Shown here piece after piece: positions 42,761 to 50,352 of a DNA stretch of 64,000 nucleotides (within the stretch, counting starts at the first letter, position 1; every line of letters begins with the position of its first letter). The stretch comes from Streptomyces albiflavescens (lineage in GTDB: Bacteria; Actinomycetota; Actinomycetes; Streptomycetales; Streptomycetaceae), in NCBI RefSeq assembly GCF_014645835.1, contig NZ_BMMM01000007.1:88699-152698 (forward strand), read 5' to 3'. Below the pieces are notes generated by a model, which saw only the letters and a list, made by a program, of their open reading frames with translations, had not been told where the DNA came from and did not search any database. The position numbers were made by a program, and so were the translations under genes.

Positions 42761-44480
42761 ACCCGGCGTAGGGGTCCTGCACCGTGCCCGGCCGGGCCAG
42801 GAACGCGAAGTCGCAGCCGGTGTCCGCCTGGGTGATCTGCTCGTTGTACAGCGCCCCGTAGCCACGCTCGTACCGCTCGGGCGGCGGCGTCCACTCCGCC
42901 CTCCTGCGCTCCAACTCCTTGTCTTCCACGTTGAGTTGGAGCGACCTCGCCTCGACGTCGAGGGTGATCGTGTCCCCGGTCCTGACCAGCGCGAGCGGCC
43001 CGCCGACGTACGACTCGGGCGCCACGTGCAGCACGCACGCGCCGTAACTCGTGCCGCTCATCCGGGCGTCGGAGATCCGCACCATGTCCCGTACGCCCTG
43101 CTTCAGCAGATGGTCGGGGATGGGCAGCATCCCGTACTCGGGCATGCCGGGCCCGCCCTTGGGCCCGGAGCCCCGCAGCACGAGCACACTGTCCGCGGTG
43201 ATACCGAGGGACGGGTCGTTGATGGTCCGCTGCATGGTCTTGTAGTCGTCGAAGACGACGGCGGGACCGGTGTGCTTGAGCAGCTGCGGCTCGGCGGCGA
43301 TGTGCTTGATGACCGCGCCGTCCGGACACAGGTTGCCGCGCAGCACGGCGACACCGCCCTCGGCCGCCACCGGGTTCTGCCGGGTACGGATGACGTCGTC
43401 GTTGTGGACGAGCGCGCCGTCGAGCTGCTCCCGCATGCTGTCGTACGACGCCGTCGGCCGGTCCAGGTGCAGCAGATCGGTGATCCGCGACAGGAACCCC
43501 GGCAGGCCGCCTGCGAAGTGGAAGTCCTCCATGAGGTACGTCCGGCCGCCGGGCCGGACGTTGGCGAGCACCGGCACGGTCCGCGCGATCCGGTCGAAGT
43601 CGTCGAGCGTGAGGGTGACACCCGCCCGCCCGGCCATGGCGATCAGATGGATCACGGCGTTGGTGGAGCCACCGAGGCCGAGGACGGTCGTCACCGCGTC
43701 CTCGAAGGCCTCCGCGGTGAGGATGTCGGACAGCTTCCGGTCCTTGCGGACGAGTTCGACGATCCTGAGCCCCGCCGCCGCGGCCATCCGGTCATGACCG
43801 GAGTCGACGGCGGGAATGCTCGATGCACCGGGCACGGTGACACCGAGCGCCTCGGCGGCCGCGGTGAGCGTGGACGCCGTACCCATGGTCATGCAGTGCC
43901 CCGGAGAACGGGCCAGCCCGCTCTCCAGCTCGGCCATCTCGCAGTCCCCGACGAGCCCGGCTCGCTTGTCGTCCCAGTACTTCCACATGTCGGTGCCCGA
44001 GCCGAGGACCTCGTTGCGCCAATGCCCCGGAAGCATCGGCCCGGCGGGCACGAAGACGGCCGGCAGATCGACGGAGGCGGCCCCCATGAGCAGCGCGGGC
44101 GTGGACTTGTCGCACCCGCCCATCAGCACCGCCCCATCGACCGGATAGGACCGCAGCAACTCCTCGGTCTCCATCGCGAGCAGGTTGCGATAGAGCATCG
44201 GGGTCGGCTTCTGGAAGGTCTCGCTCAGCGTGGACACCGGGAATTCCAGCGGGAAGCCCCCGGCCTGCCACACCCCCCGCTTCACGGCCTGCGCACGGTC
44301 GCGCAGATGCACATGGCACGGGTTGATGTCGCTCCACGTGTTGAGGATCGCGATGACCGGCTTGCCCAGGTGCTCCTCGGGCAGATAGCCGAGCTGCCGC
44401 GTCCGCGCCCGGTGACTGAAGGAGCGCAGCCCGTCGGTCCCGTACCACTGGTGGCTTCTCAGCTCCTCCGGGCGCTTCAT
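42759..44480 (-). CDS. IlvD/Edd-family sugar-acid dehydratase (L-arabinonate dehydratase-like)
   Basis: A 573-residue Fe-S dehydratase. The opening RRP-like start is KRPEELRSHQWYGTDGLRSFSHR, given as RPEELRSHQWYG. Cluster cysteines fit GGCDKSTPALLMG, LVGDCEMAE and SPGHCMTMGTAST. Members of this branch dehydrate pentonates or hexonates to 2-keto-3-deoxy acids, not branched-chain intermediates. The ATG overlaps the stop of the DHDPS-like lyase gene, which would take the next step. The sugar (arabinonate, xylonate or a hexonate) cannot be fixed by sequence. Confidence 0.85.
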   Translation of the reverse strand: MKRPEELRSHQWYGTDGLRSFSHRARTRQLGYLPEEHLGKPVIAILNTWSDINPCHVHLRDRAQAVKRGVWQAGGFPLEFPVSTLSETFQKPTPMLYRNLLAMETEELLRSYPVDGAVLMGGCDKSTPALLMGAASVDLPAVFVPAGPMLPGHWRNEVLGSGTDMWKYWDDKRAGLVGDCEMAELESGLARSPGHCMTMGTASTLTAAAEALGVTVPGASSIPAVDSGHDRMAAAAGLRIVELVRKDRKLSDILTAEAFEDAVTTVLGLGGSTNAVIHLIAMAGRAGVTLTLDDFDRIARTVPVLANVRPGGRTYLMEDFHFAGGLPGFLSRITDLLHLDRPTASYDSMREQLDGALVHNDDVIRTRQNPVAAEGGVAVLRGNLCPDGAVIKHIAAEPQLLKHTGPAVVFDDYKTMQRTINDPSLGITADSVLVLRGSGPKGGPGMPEYGMLPIPDHLLKQGVRDMVRISDARMSGTSYGACVLHVAPESYVGGPLALVRTGDTITLDVEARSLQLNVEDKELERRRAEWTPPPERYERGYGALYNEQITQADTGCDFAFLARPGTVQDPYAG

Positions 44481-45385
44481 ATGGACCACCCCGCGGCGAT
44501 GGCGGCAACTTCCGCGCGCTCGGACTCGGGCAGCGGCTTGCTCGGCGGGCGGACCTCCCGGCGGCACAGCCCGAGCGAGGCCAGGGCTTCCTTGACCACG
44601 GTCACGTTGTTGGCGGAGCCGTTGGCCGCGCGCAGTTCCTCGAACCGGCGGATCTGCTCCCACACCTTCATCGCCCCCGGATAGTCCCCGGATCGAAGCG
44701 CTTCGATCATGTTCAGCGAAACGGAGGGGGCGACGTTCACCAGGCCGGAGGTGAACCCGGTGGCACCCGCCGAGAAGTACGAGGGCGCGTACGGCTCCGC
44801 GAGCCCGGCCACCCACACGAACCGTTCGAGTCCGGCGTCCCGCGCGAAGGCGGCGAAGCGCGCGGCGTCCGGAACGGCGTACTTCACCCCGATGACGTTC
44901 GGGCATTCATCGGCCAGTTCGGCGAGCCGCTCCCCCGCGAGCAGCGGATTGCGGATGTACGGAACGACCCCCAGCTCGGGCACGGCCGCGGCGATGGCGC
45001 GGTGGTAGTCGACCCAACCGCCCTCCGACACATACGGATGCACGGGCTGATGGACCATCACCATCTGCGCACCGAGCTCCCGCGCGTGCCGCGCCGAGGC
45101 GACGGCGGTCGGCACGTCGTGCCCGACACCGACAAGAACGACCGCCCGGTCCCCGGTCTCCTCGATGGTCAACTCGGTGACGAGCTGCCGCTCCTCAGGC
45201 GTCAGAGCGTAGAACTCACCGGTATTGCCGTTCGGCGTGAGGGTCCTCACTCCGCCGTCGAGCAGCCGACGCAACAGGGCCCGATGGATGTCGCGATCGA
45301 TCGACCCGTCTTCCGCGAACGGTGTCACGGGGATCGCCACGACCTCCGCGAGCGCCGCCCGCTGGGTCTCGTACGTCGCTGTCAT
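44477..45385 (-). CDS. DHDPS/NAL-family lyase, probably 2-keto-3-deoxy-sugar-acid dehydratase or aldolase
   Basis: A TIM-barrel enzyme of 302 residues. The Schiff-base Lys168 is in NVIGVKYAVPD, Tyr143 in VVPYIRNP, and the carboxylate-binding loop is PNGNTGEFYAL. Its position between a GntR regulator and an IlvD/Edd dehydratase suggests that it processes the keto-deoxy product, by analogy with the L-2-keto-3-deoxyarabonate dehydratase of non-phosphorylative arabinose catabolism. The product would feed the semialdehyde dehydrogenase at 16667. An 18-base perfect palindrome lies inside the gene. Confidence 0.84.
   Translation of the reverse strand: MTATYETQRAALAEVVAIPVTPFAEDGSIDRDIHRALLRRLLDGGVRTLTPNGNTGEFYALTPEERQLVTELTIEETGDRAVVLVGVGHDVPTAVASARHARELGAQMVMVHQPVHPYVSEGGWVDYHRAIAAAVPELGVVPYIRNPLLAGERLAELADECPNVIGVKYAVPDAARFAAFARDAGLERFVWVAGLAEPYAPSYFSAGATGFTSGLVNVAPSVSLNMIEALRSGDYPGAMKVWEQIRRFEELRAANGSANNVTVVKEALASLGLCRREVRPPSKPLPESERAEVAAIAAGWSI
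44691..44708. promoter_or_regulatory. Perfect palindrome inside the DHDPS-like gene
   Basis: GATCGAAGCGCTTCGATC is an exact 18-base dyad with the same AAGCGCTT centre as the operators at 36958 and 42669. It lies about 700 bases into the coding region and could be an internal roadblock or looping site, or a chance result of the codons. Confidence 0.5.
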
Positions 45386-46038
45386 TCCTGTCCATCCTCT
45401 TCCTGGCCCTGGGGGAAGGCCCGTTGCACGAACGACGCGATATGGGCGTGCAGCGCGCCCGCCGCACCGTCGGCGTCACCGTCGAGGGCGAGCCGCAGAA
45501 TCTCCCGGTGTTCGCCCGCCTCACGCTCCCAGGACGGGTCGGCGGCCCAGGCGACCGCGGACACCAGGGCGGCCTGGTCCCGCACCTCGTCGAGCATCCG
45601 GCCGAGCAGCGGGTTGCCGCAGGGCACATACAGGGCGCGGTGGAACTCCCGGTTGGCGAGCGAGCGTTCGGCGGTGTCGGTGGCATTGTCGGCACGGGTC
45701 AGCGCGTCCCGAGCGGCATCGAGCGTGGCTCCGCGCCGCACGGCCCGGCGCAGCGCCTCCGGTTCGAGCAGCAGCCGCACGTCGTACACCTCGCGCGCCA
45801 TGTCCGCGTCCACCATGCGCACCGTGACGCCCTTGTACTGGTTCATCACGACGAGTCCGGTACCGGCCAGGGTCTTGAGCGCCTCGCGCACGGGTGTCTT
45901 CGACACCCCGAACTGCGCCGCGAGTTCGGTCTCGACCAGGGCCTGACCCGGGGTCAACTGCCCGGTGAGGATGCGGTGTTTGATCCCCTCCAGCACGAAC
46001 TGCGTGCGGGACGGAATCGGGGTGGGCACAGAGGTCAT
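45382..46038 (-). CDS. GntR-family regulator (FCD domain)
   Basis: A 218-residue regulator. The N-terminal winged helix has LVETELAAQFGVSKTPVREALKTL-like sequence, here as AAQFGVSKTPVREAL. The helical FCD domain has metal-binding Asp/His candidates in ANREFHRALY and GEHREILRLA. It overlaps the DHDPS-like gene (ATGA) and so leads a three-gene operon with it and the dehydratase. It very probably represses its own promoter at 46157-46206, with a sugar acid as inducer. Confidence 0.9.
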   Translation of the reverse strand: MTSVPTPIPSRTQFVLEGIKHRILTGQLTPGQALVETELAAQFGVSKTPVREALKTLAGTGLVVMNQYKGVTVRMVDADMAREVYDVRLLLEPEALRRAVRRGATLDAARDALTRADNATDTAERSLANREFHRALYVPCGNPLLGRMLDEVRDQAALVSAVAWAADPSWEREAGEHREILRLALDGDADGAAGALHAHIASFVQRAFPQGQEEDGQE

Positions 46039-46093
46039 GCGCGCCTCTCGGATCTCACGTATCGGATCGCATGGACCAGATGCCGCCGGATCC

Positions 46094-46118
46094 TCGGATC
46101 CATCCCATCGGATCCATC
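46094..46118 (-). repeat. Direct repeats in the GntR leader
   Basis: TCGGATCCATC occurs at 46094-46104 and 46108-46118, within a leader rich in GGATC words (five between 46050 and 46120). They lie in the untranslated 5-prime part of the GntR mRNA. Function is unknown. Confidence 0.5.
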
Positions 46119-46156
46119 GACCGCATCTGATCTCGCATATCGCGTCTCATATATGA

Positions 46157-46206
46157 CGTACGAAGTACGACGCGTTGAAGGTAGGAGCGCGACAGTGTTT
46201 CGTCAA
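46157..46206 (-). promoter_or_regulatory. GntR operon promoter and operator
   Basis: On the minus strand -35 TTGACG (46201-46206), a 17-base spacer and -10 TACCTT (46178-46183) are followed by a perfect 13-base dyad CGTACTTCGTACG (46157-46169) near the expected transcription start. A dyad at +1 to +15 is typical for autoregulated GntR-family repressors. Confidence 0.68.
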
Positions 46207-46253
46207 CGCCTCTGACAAAAGAAGTTGGAGTGCCCGGCGGGTGGGCCCGATCC

Positions 46254-47009
46254 TCAAAGAGCCCTGCTGTCACCCTCACGAGCCGTGGCGGTCCGGCCGC
46301 CGAAGACGGCCGCGGCGCGCTCGGTCGCCGACTCCGGCGTGAGCGTCGGCCCTACGTGCGTCACGAGCAACTCCCCCGCACCCGCCCGCTCGGCGATCGC
46401 ACCGGCATCCTCGGGTGTGAGGTGCACCTGGCGTTCGCTTCCGCGATGCCGGTCGATGTCGGCCTCGCAGAGGAAGAGGTCCGCGCCGACGGCGAGTTCG
46501 GCGAGCGCGGAGCACGGCCCGCTGTCCCCCGAGTACGCGAGAACGCTCCCCTCGCATTCGGCCCGCAGCCCGTACGTCTCGGTGTCGTGCACGACGGCAC
46601 GCGTACGCAGCCGCAGTTCACCCACGCGCGTGTCGTGCCCGTCGTACAAGGTCCGGAAGTTGAAGACCCCACCCAGGAACCCGGGATCCGACTGCCCGAA
46701 GAACCCCGCGAGCCGATGCCCGAGCTCGGGCGGCCCGTAGACCGGTAGGGGCGCGGACGGAGTGAGCCCCCCGTACGCGTACCCGTACAGGGCGGAGACC
46801 AGATCCGCGCAGTGATCCGCATGCAGATGCGAGATCCAGATGGCGTCCAGCCGTGCCGGATCCGTATGCCTCTGCAATTCGGCGAAGCTCCCGGGTCCGG
46901 CGTCGACCCACACCTCGGCGCCCCCGCCGCTCAGCAGATAGCCGGAACAGGGGCGGCCGGGCTGCGGGTGTGGGGAGGCGGTGCCGAGGACGGTGAGGCC
47001 GAGAGACAT
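46254..47009 (-). CDS. MBL-fold metallo-hydrolase
   Basis: A 251-residue protein of the RNase Z/PhnP-like branch. It begins LTVLGTASPHPQPGRPCSGYL; metal motifs are HLHADHCADL, an Asp in YSGDSG and a late His in LVTHVGP. A second short stretch, SERQVHLTPEDAGAIAERA, is common in actinobacterial members. The reaction is unknown; phosphodiester hydrolysis is typical. It is not obviously linked to the pectin genes. Confidence 0.87.
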   Translation of the reverse strand: MSLGLTVLGTASPHPQPGRPCSGYLLSGGGAEVWVDAGPGSFAELQRHTDPARLDAIWISHLHADHCADLVSALYGYAYGGLTPSAPLPVYGPPELGHRLAGFFGQSDPGFLGGVFNFRTLYDGHDTRVGELRLRTRAVVHDTETYGLRAECEGSVLAYSGDSGPCSALAELAVGADLFLCEADIDRHRGSERQVHLTPEDAGAIAERAGAGELLVTHVGPTLTPESATERAAAVFGGRTATAREGDSRAL

Positions 47010-47076
47010 GCGGGGAGCGTACGAAACGGCGCCCCGGCAGGCGCCCCCTTTTACGTCGTACGCCTACGCCCGCCCG

Positions 47077-47664
47077 CTACGGCTTCCAGCCCGGGTCGCG
47101 GCCGCTGACCCCGATCACGCGGTCGAGCAGTGGCGCGTCGTCCGGCACGGGCACCACGGGCCCGAAGAGGCCCCCGTCGCTGCTCGGATCCGCGGCCGCG
47201 GCGGCGAGGAGTGCGTACGACGCCTGCAGGGCGGCGGCATCGGGCTCGTACGCCTGGCCGGTGGCCCGGGCGAGATCCCACCCGTGCACCACCAGCTCGT
47301 CGGCGGCGACGGCGGCCGCCACCGCACCCGGCAGGGGCACCCCGCCCGCCCGGGTCTCACCGGTCCAGGCGGCCGGGTCGCGCCAGGCCTCGGCCAGCTC
47401 GTCGAGCGCCTTCGGCAGAGCCTCGCGCCAGCCGGGCTCGATGTCGGGCACGACTGTGTCCGGGCTGGTGTTCGTCGTAGGGCCCAGGTCCTTGCGCCCG
47501 GCGTCGCGGAAGGCGACCGCCAGCCCGGCCAGATGCCCCAGCAGGTTGTGCACCGCGTACTCCGGGCAGGGGGTCACGCCGTCGAGCCGCTCCTCCGTCA
47601 CACCCTGCGCGAGGCGCGCCACGATCAGGGCCTGCGGCCCGAGGTCGAAAGTCTCGCCGGTCAT
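47077..47664 (-). CDS. TIGR03086-family (DinB/maleylpyruvate isomerase fold) protein
   Basis: A 195-residue four-helix-bundle protein. Family signs: TPCPEYAVHNLLGHLAGLAVAF with a metal His, then AADELVVHGWDLARATGQ with the second His. These proteins bind a divalent metal and are thought to use mycothiol. No substrate is known. It is a stand-alone gene. Confidence 0.85.
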   Translation of the reverse strand: MTGETFDLGPQALIVARLAQGVTEERLDGVTPCPEYAVHNLLGHLAGLAVAFRDAGRKDLGPTTNTSPDTVVPDIEPGWREALPKALDELAEAWRDPAAWTGETRAGGVPLPGAVAAAVAADELVVHGWDLARATGQAYEPDAAALQASYALLAAAAADPSSDGGLFGPVVPVPDDAPLLDRVIGVSGRDPGWKP

Positions 47665-47846
47665 TCCGCATCTCCTCAGAGCTCGTCTTCACTCATGAGG
47701 TAGACCGAGGCCGCGCCCGAAACTCATCGCTCGGGTCGAGGCGACGACCGGATGTGCGGGCACGGCACCCCCGACCCAACGGGCACGGCACGCCCCCCGA
47801 CCCACCCGCAGGACCGCAGGCGACCCGCGCCCAGCCCTCCGGTGCC

Positions 47847-49022
47847 TCAGCCCAAGCCCGCCACCACCGACCGCACCACCTCCAGATCCCCATCCGACGC
47901 CAACCCGGCGTGATACAGCCGAAGTTCCGTCGCGCCCAGCGACACCGCGTGCTCCGCGTCGGCGGCCAGCGTGTCCGGCCCGCCCCCCATCCCCGACACC
48001 ACGGTGAAGTTGGCGGCCAGGACCGGCGCGCCCTCCCGCCCCGCCTCCGCGAACGGCGTCAGCAGGCCCGCGCCACCGGTGCACGGCACCACGACACCGT
48101 CCGCCACGGACAGGATGTGCAGAGGGTCGACGCCGGCGTTCGCACCGCAGTGGTACGACACGGGATCGGCGTGCAGGAGCACCTGGAACCCGGCCGGCGC
48201 GGCAGTCCGCACCGCCGAGACCGCCGCCTCCTGGAGCGTACGAGCCACGCCGTCACGCCACACCCGCGTAGCCGCCGCAGGCTCGGCGCCGAGCAGCTTC
48301 TCGACCCCCGCCCAGCCACCGTCCGACGCCACCGCCCCCCGCCACACCGGGTCCAGCGCCTCCCGCACGGCGACCGCCAACTCCCCGCCGTCGACGCCCT
48401 GTTCCGCATAACCGTCGAGGCACACCGCACAGAAGCACAGCGACATCAGGTACTGCCCGGCATCCCCCAGCCCCACCCCGCCGATCTTGTCGTGCGCGTG
48501 CAGATGGGCCAGCCCGTACCACCCGAGAGACTCCAGCTCCGTACCACGAGCCCCGGGCCGCACCGCGGCCTCCGCCGCGAGGTCGACCAGATAGGCCCGC
48601 GTCTCGGGCTGCGCGATGCACGGCGCCCAGGGATACCGGTCCCCGTACGCGTTGACCACGGAGGTCGACGGATGCTCGGCCCCCATACGGGAGTTGTGCG
48701 CGAGGACCACCCAGGTGTGGACCTCGAGACCGGCCTCGGCGAGCTCGGCGGCAGCCGCCCCGTACGCGTCCCCGGCCGCCCACTCCCCCGCCGCGTACGG
48801 CCGCAGCGAACGCCCCTCCCACCGCGCCTCCTCCACGGGATACAGCACGGCGGCATGCGAGGCCGTCACGATCCGATGCCGAGGATGCCGAGGCGTCAAC
48901 GCCCGTGTCGAGTGGTACGCGGAAGCGAGCGTCACCTGCGGCACCCCGAGCCCGGCCATCCGCGAGGCGGCCTCCGGATCCCCGTTGACGTCCCACGGGT
49001 ACAGAAACGCGGACGCCTTCAC
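47847..49022 (-). CDS. Unrecognised protein in the uronate catabolism locus
   Basis: A 391-residue cytoplasmic protein that I cannot assign. It begins MKASAFLYPWDVNGDP; has many His and aromatic residues consistent with a TIM-barrel sugar enzyme (LASAYHSTRALTPRHP, SWYGLAHLHAHDK-like as GWYGLAHLHAHDKI, and HADPVSYHCGA); and a cysteine cluster LCFCAVC that could bind zinc or form part of the active site. It lies 31 bases before the hexarate dehydratase gene's stop on the same strand, downstream of it, so it is probably co-transcribed with that gene. A role in sugar-acid or uronoside metabolism is inference from position only. Confidence 0.7.
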   Translation of the reverse strand: MKASAFLYPWDVNGDPEAASRMAGLGVPQVTLASAYHSTRALTPRHPRHRIVTASHAAVLYPVEEARWEGRSLRPYAAGEWAAGDAYGAAAAELAEAGLEVHTWVVLAHNSRMGAEHPSTSVVNAYGDRYPWAPCIAQPETRAYLVDLAAEAAVRPGARGTELESLGWYGLAHLHAHDKIGGVGLGDAGQYLMSLCFCAVCLDGYAEQGVDGGELAVAVREALDPVWRGAVASDGGWAGVEKLLGAEPAAATRVWRDGVARTLQEAAVSAVRTAAPAGFQVLLHADPVSYHCGANAGVDPLHILSVADGVVVPCTGGAGLLTPFAEAGREGAPVLAANFTVVSGMGGGPDTLAADAEHAVSLGATELRLYHAGLASDGDLEVVRSVVAGLG

Positions 49023-49053
49023 GCACCCTCCCCAAGAAGCCCCACCCGCACGG

Positions 49054-49995
49054 TCACACGCCCTCCTCGATCAAGCCATACCCACGTTCGATCAACTGCG
49101 CGAGCTGCTTCACATGATCCTCGGCCGGCTCGTGCAACGGCGGCCGCACCTCACCCACGTCCAGCCCCCGCAACCGCACCCCCGCCTTGACGAGCGAGAC
49201 CGCGTACCCCCGCCCCTGCGCCCGCAGATCGACGAACGGCCGGTAGAACCCGTCCAGCAGCCGGTTCACCACCTCGTCGTCCCCGGCGTTCAGCGCCCGG
49301 TGGAAGGCCAGCGCGATCTCGGGGGCGAAGCAGAACACCGCGGACGAGTACAGCGTGATCCCCACGCCCCGATACGCGAGCCCGGTCAGCTCGGCCGTCG
49401 GCAGACCGTTGAAGTACAGGAAATCCCCGGGGACTTCGCTCCGCACCGCGCTCACGATTCGCTGCATCAGATCCAGATCGCCGAGACCGTCCTTGAACCC
49501 GATGATCCCGTCGGTGCGCGCCAGTTCGACCACGGTCTCGGGCGTGAACACGGCGTTGTCGCGCTGATAGACGATGACGTCCAGCGAGGTGGCCGCGGCG
49601 ACCTCGCGATAGTGCCGCAGCAGACCTTCCTGCCCGGCCACGACGAGGTACGGCGGCATGGCGAGCAGCCCGTCGGCCCCGGCTCCCTCCGCGAGGCGCG
49701 CGAACCGTACGGCGAGCGCGGTCCCGTACCCGGCACCGGCGACCACCGGCACACGCCCCTCCGCCGCCTCCACGGCCGCCCGCACACACGCCTCGAACTC
49801 CTCGGGTGTGAGCGCGTGGAACTCCCCCGTGCCGCAGCACGCGAAGACGGCCGCGGCGCCGGCCTCGACGCCGCGCCGCACATGCTCCCGGTAGACGTCG
49901 AGGTCGACGGAGCCGTCGGGGCCGTACGCGGTGACGGGGAAGAACAACGGCCCGCTGGGGACGCTGAGCCGAGCGGCGAGAGGGGCTGACGTCAC
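49054..49995 (-). CDS. kdgD: 5-dehydro-4-deoxyglucarate dehydratase
   Basis: DHDPS-superfamily decarboxylating dehydratase of 313 residues that converts 5-dehydro-4-deoxyglucarate to 2,5-dioxopentanoate, water and CO2. KdgD marks: PLFFPVTAYGPDG, CCGTGEFHALTPEEF, Tyr143 in VIVYQRDN, and the Schiff-base Lys168 in IIGFKDGLGDLDLMQR. GTG start with AGGGAG upstream. It diverges from the uronate dehydrogenase gene; both belong to the oxidative galacturonate/glucuronate route, and its product is the substrate of the dehydrogenase at 16667. Confidence 0.9.
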   Translation of the reverse strand: MTSAPLAARLSVPSGPLFFPVTAYGPDGSVDLDVYREHVRRGVEAGAAAVFACCGTGEFHALTPEEFEACVRAAVEAAEGRVPVVAGAGYGTALAVRFARLAEGAGADGLLAMPPYLVVAGQEGLLRHYREVAAATSLDVIVYQRDNAVFTPETVVELARTDGIIGFKDGLGDLDLMQRIVSAVRSEVPGDFLYFNGLPTAELTGLAYRGVGITLYSSAVFCFAPEIALAFHRALNAGDDEVVNRLLDGFYRPFVDLRAQGRGYAVSLVKAGVRLRGLDVGEVRPPLHEPAEDHVKQLAQLIERGYGLIEEGV

Positions 49996-50029
49996 GGACT
50001 CTCCCTAAACAGATGCCCACCGGTGCACG

Positions 50030-50093
50030 TTTCTGATCCACGTCTATATTTCTGAACGCGCCCACGCTAAGCCGCGACCTTGGGGCCGGTCAA
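50030..50093 (-). promoter_or_regulatory. kdgD promoter with downstream direct repeats
   Basis: On the minus strand -35 TTGACC (50088-50093), an 18-base spacer and -10 TAGCGT (50064-50069). Two copies of TTTCTGA on the plus strand (50030-50036 and 50049-50055), 19 bases apart, lie in the predicted leader and could bind a repressor on one face of the helix. Confidence 0.65.
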
Positions 50094-50142
50094 GCACGCA
50101 AACCCGCAACACGAAGGCGGATTCTCCACCTCCGCGCGACAC

Positions 50143-50206
50143 TTGACGCAGCACGTCAGCGATCCTTAGCGTGTCCATGCATGTGAATGCCGTACACGAA
50201 TACGGC
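50143..50206 (+). promoter_or_regulatory. Uronate dehydrogenase promoter with dyads
   Basis: -35 TTGACG (50143-50148), an 18-base spacer and -10 TAGCGT (50167-50172), the same layout as the opposing kdgD promoter. Downstream lie CATGCATG (50176-50183) and an 18-base dyad with GCCGTA/TACGGC arms (50189-50206). The rest of the 146-base leader is C-rich without structure I can name. Confidence 0.65.
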
Positions 50207-50352
50207 CACGCACGCCGACACGCCCCCTTACACAGCACGTGACACATCACGTGACACCCGCCCCACCACCCGCCGCACCCCGTCGCACCCCGCCGCACCC
50301 CCGTCGCGACCACCCGCCACGACGCAGAGCCCCGCACCGAGGAGACCCCCGC

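Noticed and set aside
42759..44480. Annotation as ilvD (dihydroxy-acid dehydratase of valine synthesis)
   Set aside because: The neighbours (GntR, DHDPS-like, sugar transport) and the RPEELRSHQWYG start fit the sugar-acid branch of the family, not the biosynthetic enzyme.
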